A DNA stretch of 6,436 bases. Source: Pseudomonadota bacterium. Its GTDB lineage: Bacteria; Pseudomonadota; Alphaproteobacteria; Acetobacterales; Acetobacteraceae. Positions 1-5,457 of this stretch are shown here, one piece after another (position 1 is the first letter of the stretch; the number at the start of each line of letters is the position of its first letter). The notes under the pieces were generated by a model, which was given only the letters and a program-made list of their open reading frames with translations, had not been told where the DNA came from and made no database searches. The stretch is from assembly GCA_021845835.1 (NCBI GenBank), contig JAJZVE010000271.1:1-6436 (forward strand), read 5' to 3'. A program made the translations under genes and the position numbers.

Positions 1-2
1 TC

Positions 3-496
3 GCCGCCAACGAGCCGCGCGTCTATGCCGAGGCCGACGTCCTCTGCGAATGTCCCGACTACGTGAACTTTGTGCTGACCGGGCGCTGGGCGGCTCGCGC
101 AGGAACGCCACCTGCAAGTGGAACTACGACCCGGTGGCCGGCTGCTTCCACGACGACCTGAACGCGGCGCTGGGCGTTGCCGGGCTGGCCGGCAAGCTGC
201 CGCAGCCGATCTTCGCGGTCGGCGCCGGCACGCTTGCGCCGGGCGCGGTGCTGATGATCGGCGGCACCTCCGTCGTGCATCTGTTCCATCTGCCGGCGGA
301 GATGGCGGTTCCCGGCTTCTGGGGGCCGTATCCGCATGCGCTGGTCGAGGGGCACCGGCTGGTCGAGGCCGGGCAGATTTCCGCCGGCTCGGTGCTGACC
401 TGGCTGTCGCGGGACGTGTTCGCGCTCGACGATGCCGGCCTCGCGAAACTGTCGCGCGCAGCGGCGGCGTTCCCGGTCGGTGGCATTGGCCTGCTG
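3..496 (+). pseudogene. FGGY-family carbohydrate (pentulose-type) kinase, broken fragment
   Basis: This is the middle-to-late part of an FGGY sugar kinase, an enzyme that phosphorylates a sugar or polyol with ATP in the cytoplasm. In frame 3, positions 3-89 read like kinase sequence ending in YVNFVLTGRW. From about position 89 the kinase continues in frame 2 with NATCKWNYDP, then PGAVLMIGGTSVVHLF and VPGFWGPYPH, the ribulokinase-like stretch around the domain boundary. The frame change implies one lost base near 90-91; frame 3 meets a stop at 159-161. Kinase similarity fades at about 480-497 (FPVGGIGLL). The C-terminal 150-200 residues expected of the family, including the late glycine-rich ATP-binding motif, are absent. 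The start lies left of the window. The substrate cannot be read from this piece. A working kinase from this locus is unlikely unless both the frame break and the join are sequencing or assembly errors. Confidence 0.75.
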
Positions 497-1261
497 GAAA
501 GCCGGCTGCAACGCCTGTTCGGCCTGAAGGAAGCGATCGTCGTGCCGGTGAGCGGAGAGGACGACGCGCTGCTGCTGGACAGCGCCGCCCGCGCCGCCGG
601 CCGCCTGCTGGCCGGACTCGGCAGGGTGCCGCTGATCGGCGTGTCCTGGGGCCGCACCATGAGCGCGGTCGCGCACCATCTGCCGCCGTTCTGGAACGAG
701 GGGGCGGCGGTGGTGCTGCTGAACGGCGCCATGACCATCCGCACCGTCGCGACCGGCACCAACAACGTCGCCGAGCGTTTCGCGCTGTCGGCCAGGGGCA
801 CGGCGACGCTGCTGCCGGTGCCGGCGATCCTGGGCCATGCGGCGACCCGGCTGGCGCTGGAGCAGGATCCCACGATCGCGTCCGTGCTCGCGCCCGGGCG
901 CCAGGCGCCGGTGATCTGCTTCGGCCTGGGCGCGATCGGCCCGGACTCGGTGCTGGTGCAGTCCGGCTTCGTGTCGGAGGCGGAGGCGGCGGCGCTGCGG
1001 GCGAAAGGGGCGGTCGGCGACATCCTGAGCCGCTATATCGACGCCGCGGGCGAGATCGTGGACGCGGACCTCGATGCCCGGACCATCGGCCTCGACCTGC
1101 GGTTCTGCCGCGACCGCGCGTTCTCGATCGGCGTCGGCTGCGGCAAGGCCAGGCACGCCGTCACCCGCGCCGCGGTCAGGGCCTGCTATGTCAACGCCCT
1201 GGTGACGGACGAACAGACCGCCCTTTTCCTGCTGGATGATGCCCGCCATGGACAGGACTGA
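50..1261 (+). CDS. Chimeric open frame: FGGY kinase segment joined to SorC-family effector-binding domain
   Basis: This is one uninterrupted 403-residue frame. Residues ~15-148 are kinase; residues ~150-400 are the sugar-binding domain of a SorC/DeoR-type regulator. Regulator features are SRLQRLFGLKEAIVVPV (151-167), GVSWGRTMSAV (197-207), NNVAERF (238-244), LLPVPAIL (254-261), the glycine-rich FGLGAIGPDSVLVQSGFVS (291-309), GDILSRYID (323-331), RTIGLDLRF (344-352) and a C-terminal VNALVTDEQTALFLL. Family members are about 315 residues with an N-terminal helix-turn-helix; here roughly the first 65 residues are missing, so no DNA-binding segment is visible. The ATG at 50 has no convincing ribosome-binding site and lies inside the out-of-frame kinase, so it is unlikely to be a natural start. 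The stop overlaps the deoC start region, which fits an operon. It is best treated as a pseudogene chimera, although an effector-binding protein without DNA binding cannot be excluded. Confidence 0.6.
   Translation: MSRLRELCADRALGGSRRNATCKWNYDPVAGCFHDDLNAALGVAGLAGKLPQPIFAVGAGTLAPGAVLMIGGTSVVHLFHLPAEMAVPGFWGPYPHALVEGHRLVEAGQISAGSVLTWLSRDVFALDDAGLAKLSRAAAAFPVGGIGLLESRLQRLFGLKEAIVVPVSGEDDALLLDSAARAAGRLLAGLGRVPLIGVSWGRTMSAVAHHLPPFWNEGAAVVLLNGAMTIRTVATGTNNVAERFALSARGTATLLPVPAILGHAATRLALEQDPTIASVLAPGRQAPVICFGLGAIGPDSVLVQSGFVSEAEAAALRAKGAVGDILSRYIDAAGEIVDADLDARTIGLDLRFCRDRAFSIGVGCGKARHAVTRAAVRACYVNALVTDEQTALFLLDDARHGQD
87..94 (+). other. Apparent one-base deletion (frame 3 to frame 2) in the kinase
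   Basis: The TGG codon of the kinase motif TGRW (87-89) is in frame 3, while the next recognisable kinase residues (GSRRNATCKW) are in frame 2. Restoring one base, for example reading TGG GTC GGC TCG, would give a continuous family-like W-V-G-S run with the usual spacing between GRW and NATCKW. The site lies in TGGGCGG, a short G-rich run of the sort where base-calling errors also occur, so a true mutation and a sequencing error are both possible. Confidence 0.7.
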
Positions 1262-2258
1262 ACACGGCCCGTTGGGGCCGACCGGAATCGCCGACGGGAT
1301 GCCCGCGCCGCCGTTGCGCAATCCCGGCACGAAGCTGCGGCCGGAATGGCTGGAGGGGGTGCAGGTCAACCTCTCGGCCACCGAGCGGCGGGCAGGCAGC
1401 TATGCCGCCCGGCGCTCGGTGAAGAAGGAATACCAGGCGGCGTGGCTGGTGAAGGCGGTCCAGTGCATCGACCTGACGACCCTGGCCGGGGACGACACGC
1501 CCGGCCGCGTGCATCGCCTGGCGTGGAAGGCACGCCGTCCGCTGCGCGAAGATATCGTCGCCGCGCTGGGCCTCGCCGATGCGCCGCCGACCGTCGGCGC
1601 CGTCTGCGTCTATCCGTCGATGGTCGCGCCGGCGGTGCGCGCGCTCGACGGTTCGGGCATCCCGGTCGCCTCGGTCGCCGCCGGATTCCCGGCCGGGCTG
1701 ACGCCGTTGCCGCAGCGGCTGGCCGAAATCCGCTACGCGATCGAGGCGGGGGCGACGGAAATCGACATCGTCATCCATCGCGCGCATGTCCTGACCCAGA
1801 ACTGGACGGCGCTGTACGACGAGGTCAGCGCGATGCGCGAGGCCTGCGGCCCGGCGCATCTGAAGGCGATCCTGGGCACCGGCGACCTGCGAACCCTGCG
1901 CAACGTCTATCGCGCGTCGATGGTGGCGATGATGGCCGGCGCGGATTTCATCAAGACCTCGACCGGCAAGGAGGACGTGAACGCGACGCTGCCGGTGAGC
2001 CTGGTGATGGTGCGCGCGCTGCGCGACTACGGCGAGCGTACCGGGGTTGCCATCGGCTTCAAGCCGGCGGGCGGATTGCGCACCGCCAGGGATGCGCTGA
2101 CCTGGCAGATCCTGATGAAGGAGGAACTCGGCCGGCGCTGGCTGGAACCCGACCTGTTCCGCATCGGCGCCAGCTCGCTGCTCGGCGACATCGAGCGCCA
2201 GCTTGAGCATTTCGCGACCGGCCGGTACGCCGCCGCGACCCACCACGCCCTTGCCTGA
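1236..2258 (+). CDS. deoC: Deoxyribose-phosphate aldolase, long form
   Basis: This class I aldolase cleaves 2-deoxy-D-ribose 5-phosphate reversibly to glyceraldehyde 3-phosphate and acetaldehyde in the cytoplasm. Counting from the ATG at 1236 (340 residues), the Schiff-base lysine is K240 in GADFIKTSTGKEDVNAT. The second active-site lysine is K276 in GFKPAGGLRTA, and the acidic residue D177 sits in TEIDIVIHRAHV. Other family segments are GAVCVYPSMV (121-130) and SVAAGFPAG (146-154). The protein is about 80 residues longer than the E. coli enzyme (259), through an N-terminal extension and a C-terminal tail (FRIGASSLLGDIERQLEHF), as in the long alphaproteobacterial type. The start is uncertain: ATGs at 1236, 1239 and 1248 are in frame, all overlapping the end of the upstream frame, and none has a strong ribosome-binding site, so translational coupling is likely. 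The gene appears intact and supplies acetaldehyde for the aldehyde dehydrogenase 10 bases downstream. Confidence 0.95.
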   Translation: MMPAMDRTEHGPLGPTGIADGMPAPPLRNPGTKLRPEWLEGVQVNLSATERRAGSYAARRSVKKEYQAAWLVKAVQCIDLTTLAGDDTPGRVHRLAWKARRPLREDIVAALGLADAPPTVGAVCVYPSMVAPAVRALDGSGIPVASVAAGFPAGLTPLPQRLAEIRYAIEAGATEIDIVIHRAHVLTQNWTALYDEVSAMREACGPAHLKAILGTGDLRTLRNVYRASMVAMMAGADFIKTSTGKEDVNATLPVSLVMVRALRDYGERTGVAIGFKPAGGLRTARDALTWQILMKEELGRRWLEPDLFRIGASSLLGDIERQLEHFATGRYAAATHHALA

Positions 2259-2260
2259 GG
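2257..2260 (+). promoter_or_regulatory. Ribosome-binding site deciding the GTG start of the aldehyde dehydrogenase
   Basis: GAGG at 2257-2260 overlaps the deoC stop TGA (2256-2258) and lies 8 bases before GTG at 2269. This spacing favours GTG over the ATG at 2203, which lies inside deoC, has no such motif and would add 22 proline-rich residues not typical of the family. Confidence 0.75.
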
Positions 2261-2268
2261 ATCGGCCC

Positions 2269-4665
2269 GTGTCCAACGTGAAAGACATCCTGCGCACCAT
2301 GGAGTACGGCCCCGCGCCCGAATCCGCGAGCCATGTCGCCGACTGGCTCGAACAGCACGGCGACGGATTCCGCCACTTCATCGGCGGCGCCTTCGTCGCT
2401 TCCCGCAATGGAGCGACGTTCGAGGTGACGAACCCGGCGCGCGGCACACGGCTGGCGACCGTCGCCGAAGGCAAGGCGGCCGACATCGACGCCGCGGTGA
2501 GCGCCGCGCGCGCCGCGCTGCCGGCATGGGCGGCCACACCCGGACATGTCCGTGCCCGCTACCTCTATGCCATCGCGCGCCACATCCAGAAGCGCGAGCG
2601 GTTCCTCGCGGTGCTGGAGACGATGGACAACGGCAAGCCGATCCGCGAAAGCCGCGACATCGACATCCCGCTGGTGGCGCGGCATTTCTATCATCATGCC
2701 GGCTGGGCCGAGCTGATCGAGAGCGAGTTCCCCGGCTACGGCCCGGTCGGCGTGTGCGGGCAGATCATCCCGTGGAATTTTCCGCTGCTGATGCTGGCCT
2801 GGAAGATCGCGCCGGCGCTGGCGGCCGGCAACACGGTGGTGCTCAAGCCTGCCGAGTTCACGCCGCTCACCGCGCTCGCGTTCGCCGAGATCTGCCGCGA
2901 GATCGCGCTGCCGCCGGGCGTGGTCAACATCGTCTGCGGCGACGGCGAGACCGGCGCGGCGCTGGTTGCGCATCCGCACGTGGACAAGATCGCCTTTACC
3001 GGATCGACCGAGGTCGGGCGGCTGATCCGCCGCGCGACCGCCGGGACCGGCAAGAAGCTGTCGCTGGAACTCGGCGGCAAGTCGCCGTTCATCGTGTTCG
3101 AGGACGCCGACCTGGACGGCGCGGTGGAAGGCGTGGTCGATGCCATCTGGTTCAATCAGGGGCAGGTCTGCTGTGCCGGCTCGCGCCTGCTGGTGCAGGA
3201 GGGCATTGCCGAGCGCTTCCTGCACAAGCTGCGCCGGCGCATGGAGACGCTGCGCATCGGCGACCCGCTCGACAAATCGGTCGATATCGGCGCCATCGTC
3301 GCGGCGGTGCAGCTACGGCGCATCGCGGAACTGGTGCGCAAAGGCCAGGCGGAAGGCGGCACGCTGTGGCAATCCGCGGCGCCGCTGCCGGATACCGGGC
3401 ATTTCTTTCCGCCCTCGCTTTTCGTCGATGTCGAACCTGCCTCGACGGTTGCGGAGGTCGAGATTTTCGGCCCGGTTGCCGTGGCGATGACGTTCCGCAC
3501 GCCGGCCGAGGCGGTGCAGCTCGCCAACCACACGCGCTACGGGCTGGCGGCGTCGATCTGGTCAGAGAACATCAACCTTGCCCTCGACACCGCGGCCGCG
3601 GTGAAGGCCGGCGTGGTATGGGTGAATTCCACCAACCTGTTCGATGCCGCCGCCGGCTTCGGCGGCTATCGCGAGAGCGGCTTCGGGCGCGAGGGCGGGC
3701 GCGAAGGGCTGCAGGAATATCTTGTTGCGGACTGGGAAAAGGCACTGCCCGAGCTGCCGCAGGGCGAACGCGTACGGCTGCAGGCCGCACCGGCCGGCGC
3801 GGGTCTGCCGCACGATCTGCCGGACATCGACCGCACGGCGAAGCTCTATGTCGGCGGCAGGCAGGTGCGCCCGGACTCCGGCTACAGCTACGCGGTGACG
3901 GACCCGAACGGGATGCCGGTCGGGCTGGCCGGCCTCGGCAACCGCAAGGACATCCGCAACGCCGTCGAGGCCGCGGAGAAGGCCGCAGGATGGGGCGGCG
4001 CGACCGCGCATAACCGTGCCCAGGTGCTGTACTACATTGCCGAGAATCTCGCGGCGCGGGCTGCGTCATTCGTGGAGCGGCTGCGCGGCTTCGGCCACGA
4101 TGCCGCGGCGGCACGCGACGAGGTTGATGCGGCGGTGCGGCGCATCTTCTTCTATGCTGCCCATGCCGACAAGTACGACGGCCGCGTCCATGCCACGCGC
4201 TCGCGCCATGTCACGCTGGCGATGACGGAACCGTTCGGCGTGATGGGGATCGTCTGTCCGGACGAGGCGCCGCTGCTCGGCTTCGTCTCGCTGGTGATGC
4301 CGGCCATCGCGATGGGCAACCGCGTCATTGCCGTGCCGTCGCCGTGCTGGCCGCTGGCCGCAACGGATTTCTATCAGGTGCTCGACACGTCGGATGTGCC
4401 CGGCGGTGTCGTCAACATCGTCACCGGCGAGCGCGACGAACTGGCGAAGACCCTTGCCGGGCATGATGCGGTGGCGGCCGTCTGGTATCACGGCCCGCGG
4501 GCGGGCGGTGCGGCGGTGGAAGCCGCTTCGGCGGGGAATCTGAAGTTCTGCTGGACCAACGCCGGCAAGGCGCGCGACTGGCTGTCGGCGACGGAGGGGC
4601 AGGGCGCGGCGTATCTGCGCCGTGCGACTCAGATCAAGAACATCTGGGTGCCGTACGGGGAATGA
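2269..4665 (+). CDS. Two-domain aldehyde dehydrogenase, ALDH16-type
   Basis: This NAD(P)+-dependent aldehyde dehydrogenase of 798 residues (GTG start) is about 1.6 times the length of an ordinary ALDH. Domain 1 (~35-490) has a complete catalytic set: IIPWNFP with oxyanion N170, cofactor lysine K193 in LKPAE, FTGSTEVG (243-250), general base E267 in LELGGKS, nucleophile C301 in NQGQVCCAGSR, and E398 in EIFGPV. Domain 2 (~520-798) starts with LYVGGRQV and keeps ALDH-fold landmarks such as EPFGVMGIVCPDEAPLL (654-670) and PGGVVNIVTG (711-720). It has no ELGGKS motif, no GQxCxA cysteine motif and is shortened at the end. This is the layout of ALDH16, in which bacterial members keep the first-domain cysteine and the second domain is structural. 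Placed directly after deoC, its likely substrate is the acetaldehyde made by DeoC, giving acetate; that is inference. I see no lesion. Confidence 0.92.
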   Translation: MSNVKDILRTMEYGPAPESASHVADWLEQHGDGFRHFIGGAFVASRNGATFEVTNPARGTRLATVAEGKAADIDAAVSAARAALPAWAATPGHVRARYLYAIARHIQKRERFLAVLETMDNGKPIRESRDIDIPLVARHFYHHAGWAELIESEFPGYGPVGVCGQIIPWNFPLLMLAWKIAPALAAGNTVVLKPAEFTPLTALAFAEICREIALPPGVVNIVCGDGETGAALVAHPHVDKIAFTGSTEVGRLIRRATAGTGKKLSLELGGKSPFIVFEDADLDGAVEGVVDAIWFNQGQVCCAGSRLLVQEGIAERFLHKLRRRMETLRIGDPLDKSVDIGAIVAAVQLRRIAELVRKGQAEGGTLWQSAAPLPDTGHFFPPSLFVDVEPASTVAEVEIFGPVAVAMTFRTPAEAVQLANHTRYGLAASIWSENINLALDTAAAVKAGVVWVNSTNLFDAAAGFGGYRESGFGREGGREGLQEYLVADWEKALPELPQGERVRLQAAPAGAGLPHDLPDIDRTAKLYVGGRQVRPDSGYSYAVTDPNGMPVGLAGLGNRKDIRNAVEAAEKAAGWGGATAHNRAQVLYYIAENLAARAASFVERLRGFGHDAAAARDEVDAAVRRIFFYAAHADKYDGRVHATRSRHVTLAMTEPFGVMGIVCPDEAPLLGFVSLVMPAIAMGNRVIAVPSPCWPLAATDFYQVLDTSDVPGGVVNIVTGERDELAKTLAGHDAVAAVWYHGPRAGGAAVEAASAGNLKFCWTNAGKARDWLSATEGQGAAYLRRATQIKNIWVPYGE

Positions 4666-4687
4666 CGCCGGAAGCCGCCCGTCCAGA

Positions 4688-4730
4688 CCTGTTCCCGTCA
4701 TGCCGACGGGCAGGCGCGGTCAGACCGCGC
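4688..4730. terminator. Tandem GC-rich hairpins between converging genes, possible bidirectional terminator
   Basis: Hairpin 1 has stem CCCGTC (4694-4699) / GACGGG (4705-4710) with loop ATGCC, extended by CCTG (4688-4691) / CAGG (4711-4714) across a two-base TT bulge. Hairpin 2 has stem GCGCGGT (4714-4720) / ACCGCGC (4724-4730) with loop CAG and covers the stop codon of the minus-strand small gene. The first lies 22 bases after the aldehyde dehydrogenase stop. Neither is followed by a T run on either strand, so a classical intrinsic terminator is not shown; the position between converging genes is the main support. Confidence 0.4.
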
Positions 4731-4914
4731 GCAATTGGGCTTCGTCGATGACCCGTTCGTGACTGTCGAGCGCACTCTTGGCCCGATACTGGCAGCCACC
4801 GGAGGTCACCGGCAGGATACGGACAATCGTATAGACGCCAGGCCGTACGTTGCCGTCGAACCTGCCTGGGACGAACGCGACACGGTCGCCCACGGCGAAT
4901 TTGTGTGAACTCAT
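4720..4914 (-). CDS. Conserved hypothetical small protein (64 aa) downstream of csp
   Basis: The product is a 64-residue soluble protein with no signal peptide or membrane segment. It begins SSHKFAVGDRVAFVPGRFD, has a central YTIVRILPV strand-like stretch and ends with YRAKSALDSHERVIDEAQL. The order of VGD, FxPG, Y-x-V-x-R-x-LP, YR-x-K and HER-V-x-E-x-QL resembles small uncharacterised alphaproteobacterial proteins I recognise from memory, but no function is known to me. The VGDRVAFVPG opening suggests a small SH3-like beta-barrel, which is only a guess. ATG at 4914 has an excellent ribosome-binding site (GGAGG, 6 bases upstream). It lies 59 bases after the csp stop on the same strand and may be co-transcribed with it. 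The stop codon is embedded in a hairpin shared with the converging aldehyde dehydrogenase gene. Confidence 0.8.
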   Translation of the reverse strand: MSSHKFAVGDRVAFVPGRFDGNVRPGVYTIVRILPVTSGGCQYRAKSALDSHERVIDEAQLRAV

Positions 4915-4920
4915 TCAGAT

Positions 4921-4925
4921 CCTCC
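4921..4925 (-). promoter_or_regulatory. Shine-Dalgarno of the 64-aa protein
   Basis: On the minus strand GGAGG lies 6 bases before ATG (4914-4912). Together with the family-like protein, it supports a real small gene. Only two bases (GT) separate it from a 9-bp hairpin. Confidence 0.75.
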
Positions 4926-4927
4926 AC

Positions 4928-4950
4928 GGGCGGCACGCTCGGTGCCGCCC
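4928..4950 (-). other. Perfect 9-bp hairpin between csp and the small gene
   Basis: The arms GGGCGGCAC (4928-4936) and GTGCCGCCC (4942-4950) pair perfectly around a five-base loop. On the minus strand it lies 23 bases after the csp stop and just before the next gene's ribosome-binding site. There is no T run after it, so it may be a leaky terminator, a 3'-end stabiliser of csp mRNA or a regulator of initiation on the small gene. A second imperfect stem (AGATC...GATCT, about 4952-4973) lies between it and the csp stop. Confidence 0.5.
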
Positions 4951-4973
4951 CAGATCGGCCGTTCGCCGGATCT

Positions 4974-5180
4974 TCAGACTGCCTGGAGATTTCCGGCGGA
5001 AGTCTTGCCTTGCTGGCCGCGTTCCAGCTCGTAGTTGAGCTTCTGGCCCTCTTTCAAAGTCACCAGGCCGGCACGCTCCACCGCCGAGATGTGGACGAAC
5101 ACATCCTTCGAACCGTCAGTGGGCTGGATGAAGCCGAAGCCCTTCTGCGCATTGAACCACTTGACTATTCCTGTCGACAT
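4974..5180 (-). CDS. CspA-family cold-shock protein
   Basis: This 68-residue single cold-shock domain protein is a five-stranded OB-fold that binds single-stranded RNA and DNA and acts as an RNA chaperone in the cytoplasm. It begins [21 protein letters not shown]1 is KGFGFI (13-18) with the stacking aromatics W8, F15 and F17. RNP2 is VFVHI (27-31) with F28 and H30, followed by SAVERAGL and a [10 protein letters not shown] end. Length and all key aromatics are normal. Two adjacent ATGs exist (5183 and 5180); the second is preferred because GGAG (5188-5191) is 7 bases from it and only 4 from the first, and because family members usually begin MSTG. A leader of more than 100 bases upstream fits post-transcriptional control as in cspA, but whether this copy is cold-inducible cannot be told. 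Bacteria usually carry several csp genes, so I give no numbered symbol. Confidence 0.96.
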   Translation of the reverse strand: MSTGIVKWFNAQKGFGFIQPTDGSKDVFVHISAVERAGLVTLKEGQKLNYELERGQQGKTSAGNLQAV

Positions 5181-5187
5181 CATGCGT

Positions 5188-5191
5188 CTCC
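5188..5191 (-). promoter_or_regulatory. Ribosome-binding site of csp
   Basis: GGAG on the minus strand lies 7 bases before the ATG at 5180 and 4 before the ATG at 5183; the spacing favours the 68-residue protein. Confidence 0.65.
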
Positions 5192-5285
5192 GCTATTGGC
5201 CCACGCCCCGCACCCTGCAGGACATTCAACTTTTCAATGGGGCGATGTGCCACGCTCACGCAGAGTTGACGTAGAAATCCATCCC

Positions 5286-5304
5286 CGGCTGAAAAGCTCA
5301 GCCG
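5286..5304 (-). other. 7-bp hairpin in the csp leader
   Basis: CGGCTGA (5286-5292) and TCAGCCG (5298-5304) pair perfectly around a five-base loop. If transcription starts near 5305, as the promoter candidate predicts, this stem would sit at the very 5' end of the csp mRNA and could protect it from decay. It is rho-independent-like in shape but has no adjoining T run after it on the minus strand. Confidence 0.45.
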
Positions 5305-5311
5305 CAAATGG

Positions 5312-5339
5312 TAGATAGTCCATTACAAAAAAATTGCAA
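5312..5339 (-). promoter_or_regulatory. Candidate sigma70-type promoter for csp
   Basis: On the minus strand TTGCAA (5339-5334) and TATCTA (5317-5312) are separated by 16 bases, including a run of seven T. The match is 4/6 for the -35 and 3/6 for the -10 element. Support comes from the local AT-rich dip in a GC-rich window and from the resulting leader of about 125 bases. The candidate is weak on its own. The rest of the gap, 5340-5457, holds no gene or clear terminator that I can support. Confidence 0.3.
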
Positions 5340-5457
5340 GGTGAACGGCGAGAGCCGCCCAAATGTGTATCGTGGCAATTTTTCAGGCCATCCTGACGTT
5401 GCAAGGAAGTACCGAAAGATTCGCCGTCCCGCCACGGATTCAATTGTCGCGGGCAGG

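Noticed and set aside
81..100. Programmed -1 ribosomal frameshift joining the two kinase frames
   Set aside because: The site TGGGCGG is not a classical X-XXY-YYZ slippery heptamer, and the gene is also truncated downstream, so decay or sequencing error is more likely.
59..1381. Long minus-strand open frames opposite the kinase, deoC and dehydrogenase genes (such as 59-1381, 1191-2537 and 2059-3225)
   Set aside because: Their translations are rich in Arg, Ala, Gly and His with no recognisable domain, as expected for antisense shadows of GC-rich genes.
2203..2268. ATG at 2203 as start of the aldehyde dehydrogenase
   Set aside because: It lies inside deoC, lacks a ribosome-binding site and adds a proline-rich stretch; GTG at 2269 has GAGG at 8 bases and begins the family-like sequence.
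5267..5277. TGACGTAGAAA resembling the E. coli cspA cold box
   Set aside because: It is on the + strand, whereas csp is transcribed from the - strand, so it would not be present in the csp leader.
5327..5357. Minus-strand hairpin CGGC-TCTC-GCCG followed by a T7 run as terminator for the aldo/keto reductase
   Set aside because: The stem is only four base pairs and is separated from the T run by about 12 bases; the T run is better explained as part of an AT-rich promoter spacer.
5334..5406. Direct repeat TTGCAAGG at 5334-5341 and 5399-5406
   Set aside because: It is only eight bases, with dissimilar flanks and no symmetry; chance is a sufficient explanation.
5234..5443. Minus-strand 69-codon frame in the gap between the aldo/keto reductase and csp
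   Set aside because: There is no recognisable protein family or ribosome-binding site, and it overlaps the candidate csp promoter and leader hairpin.
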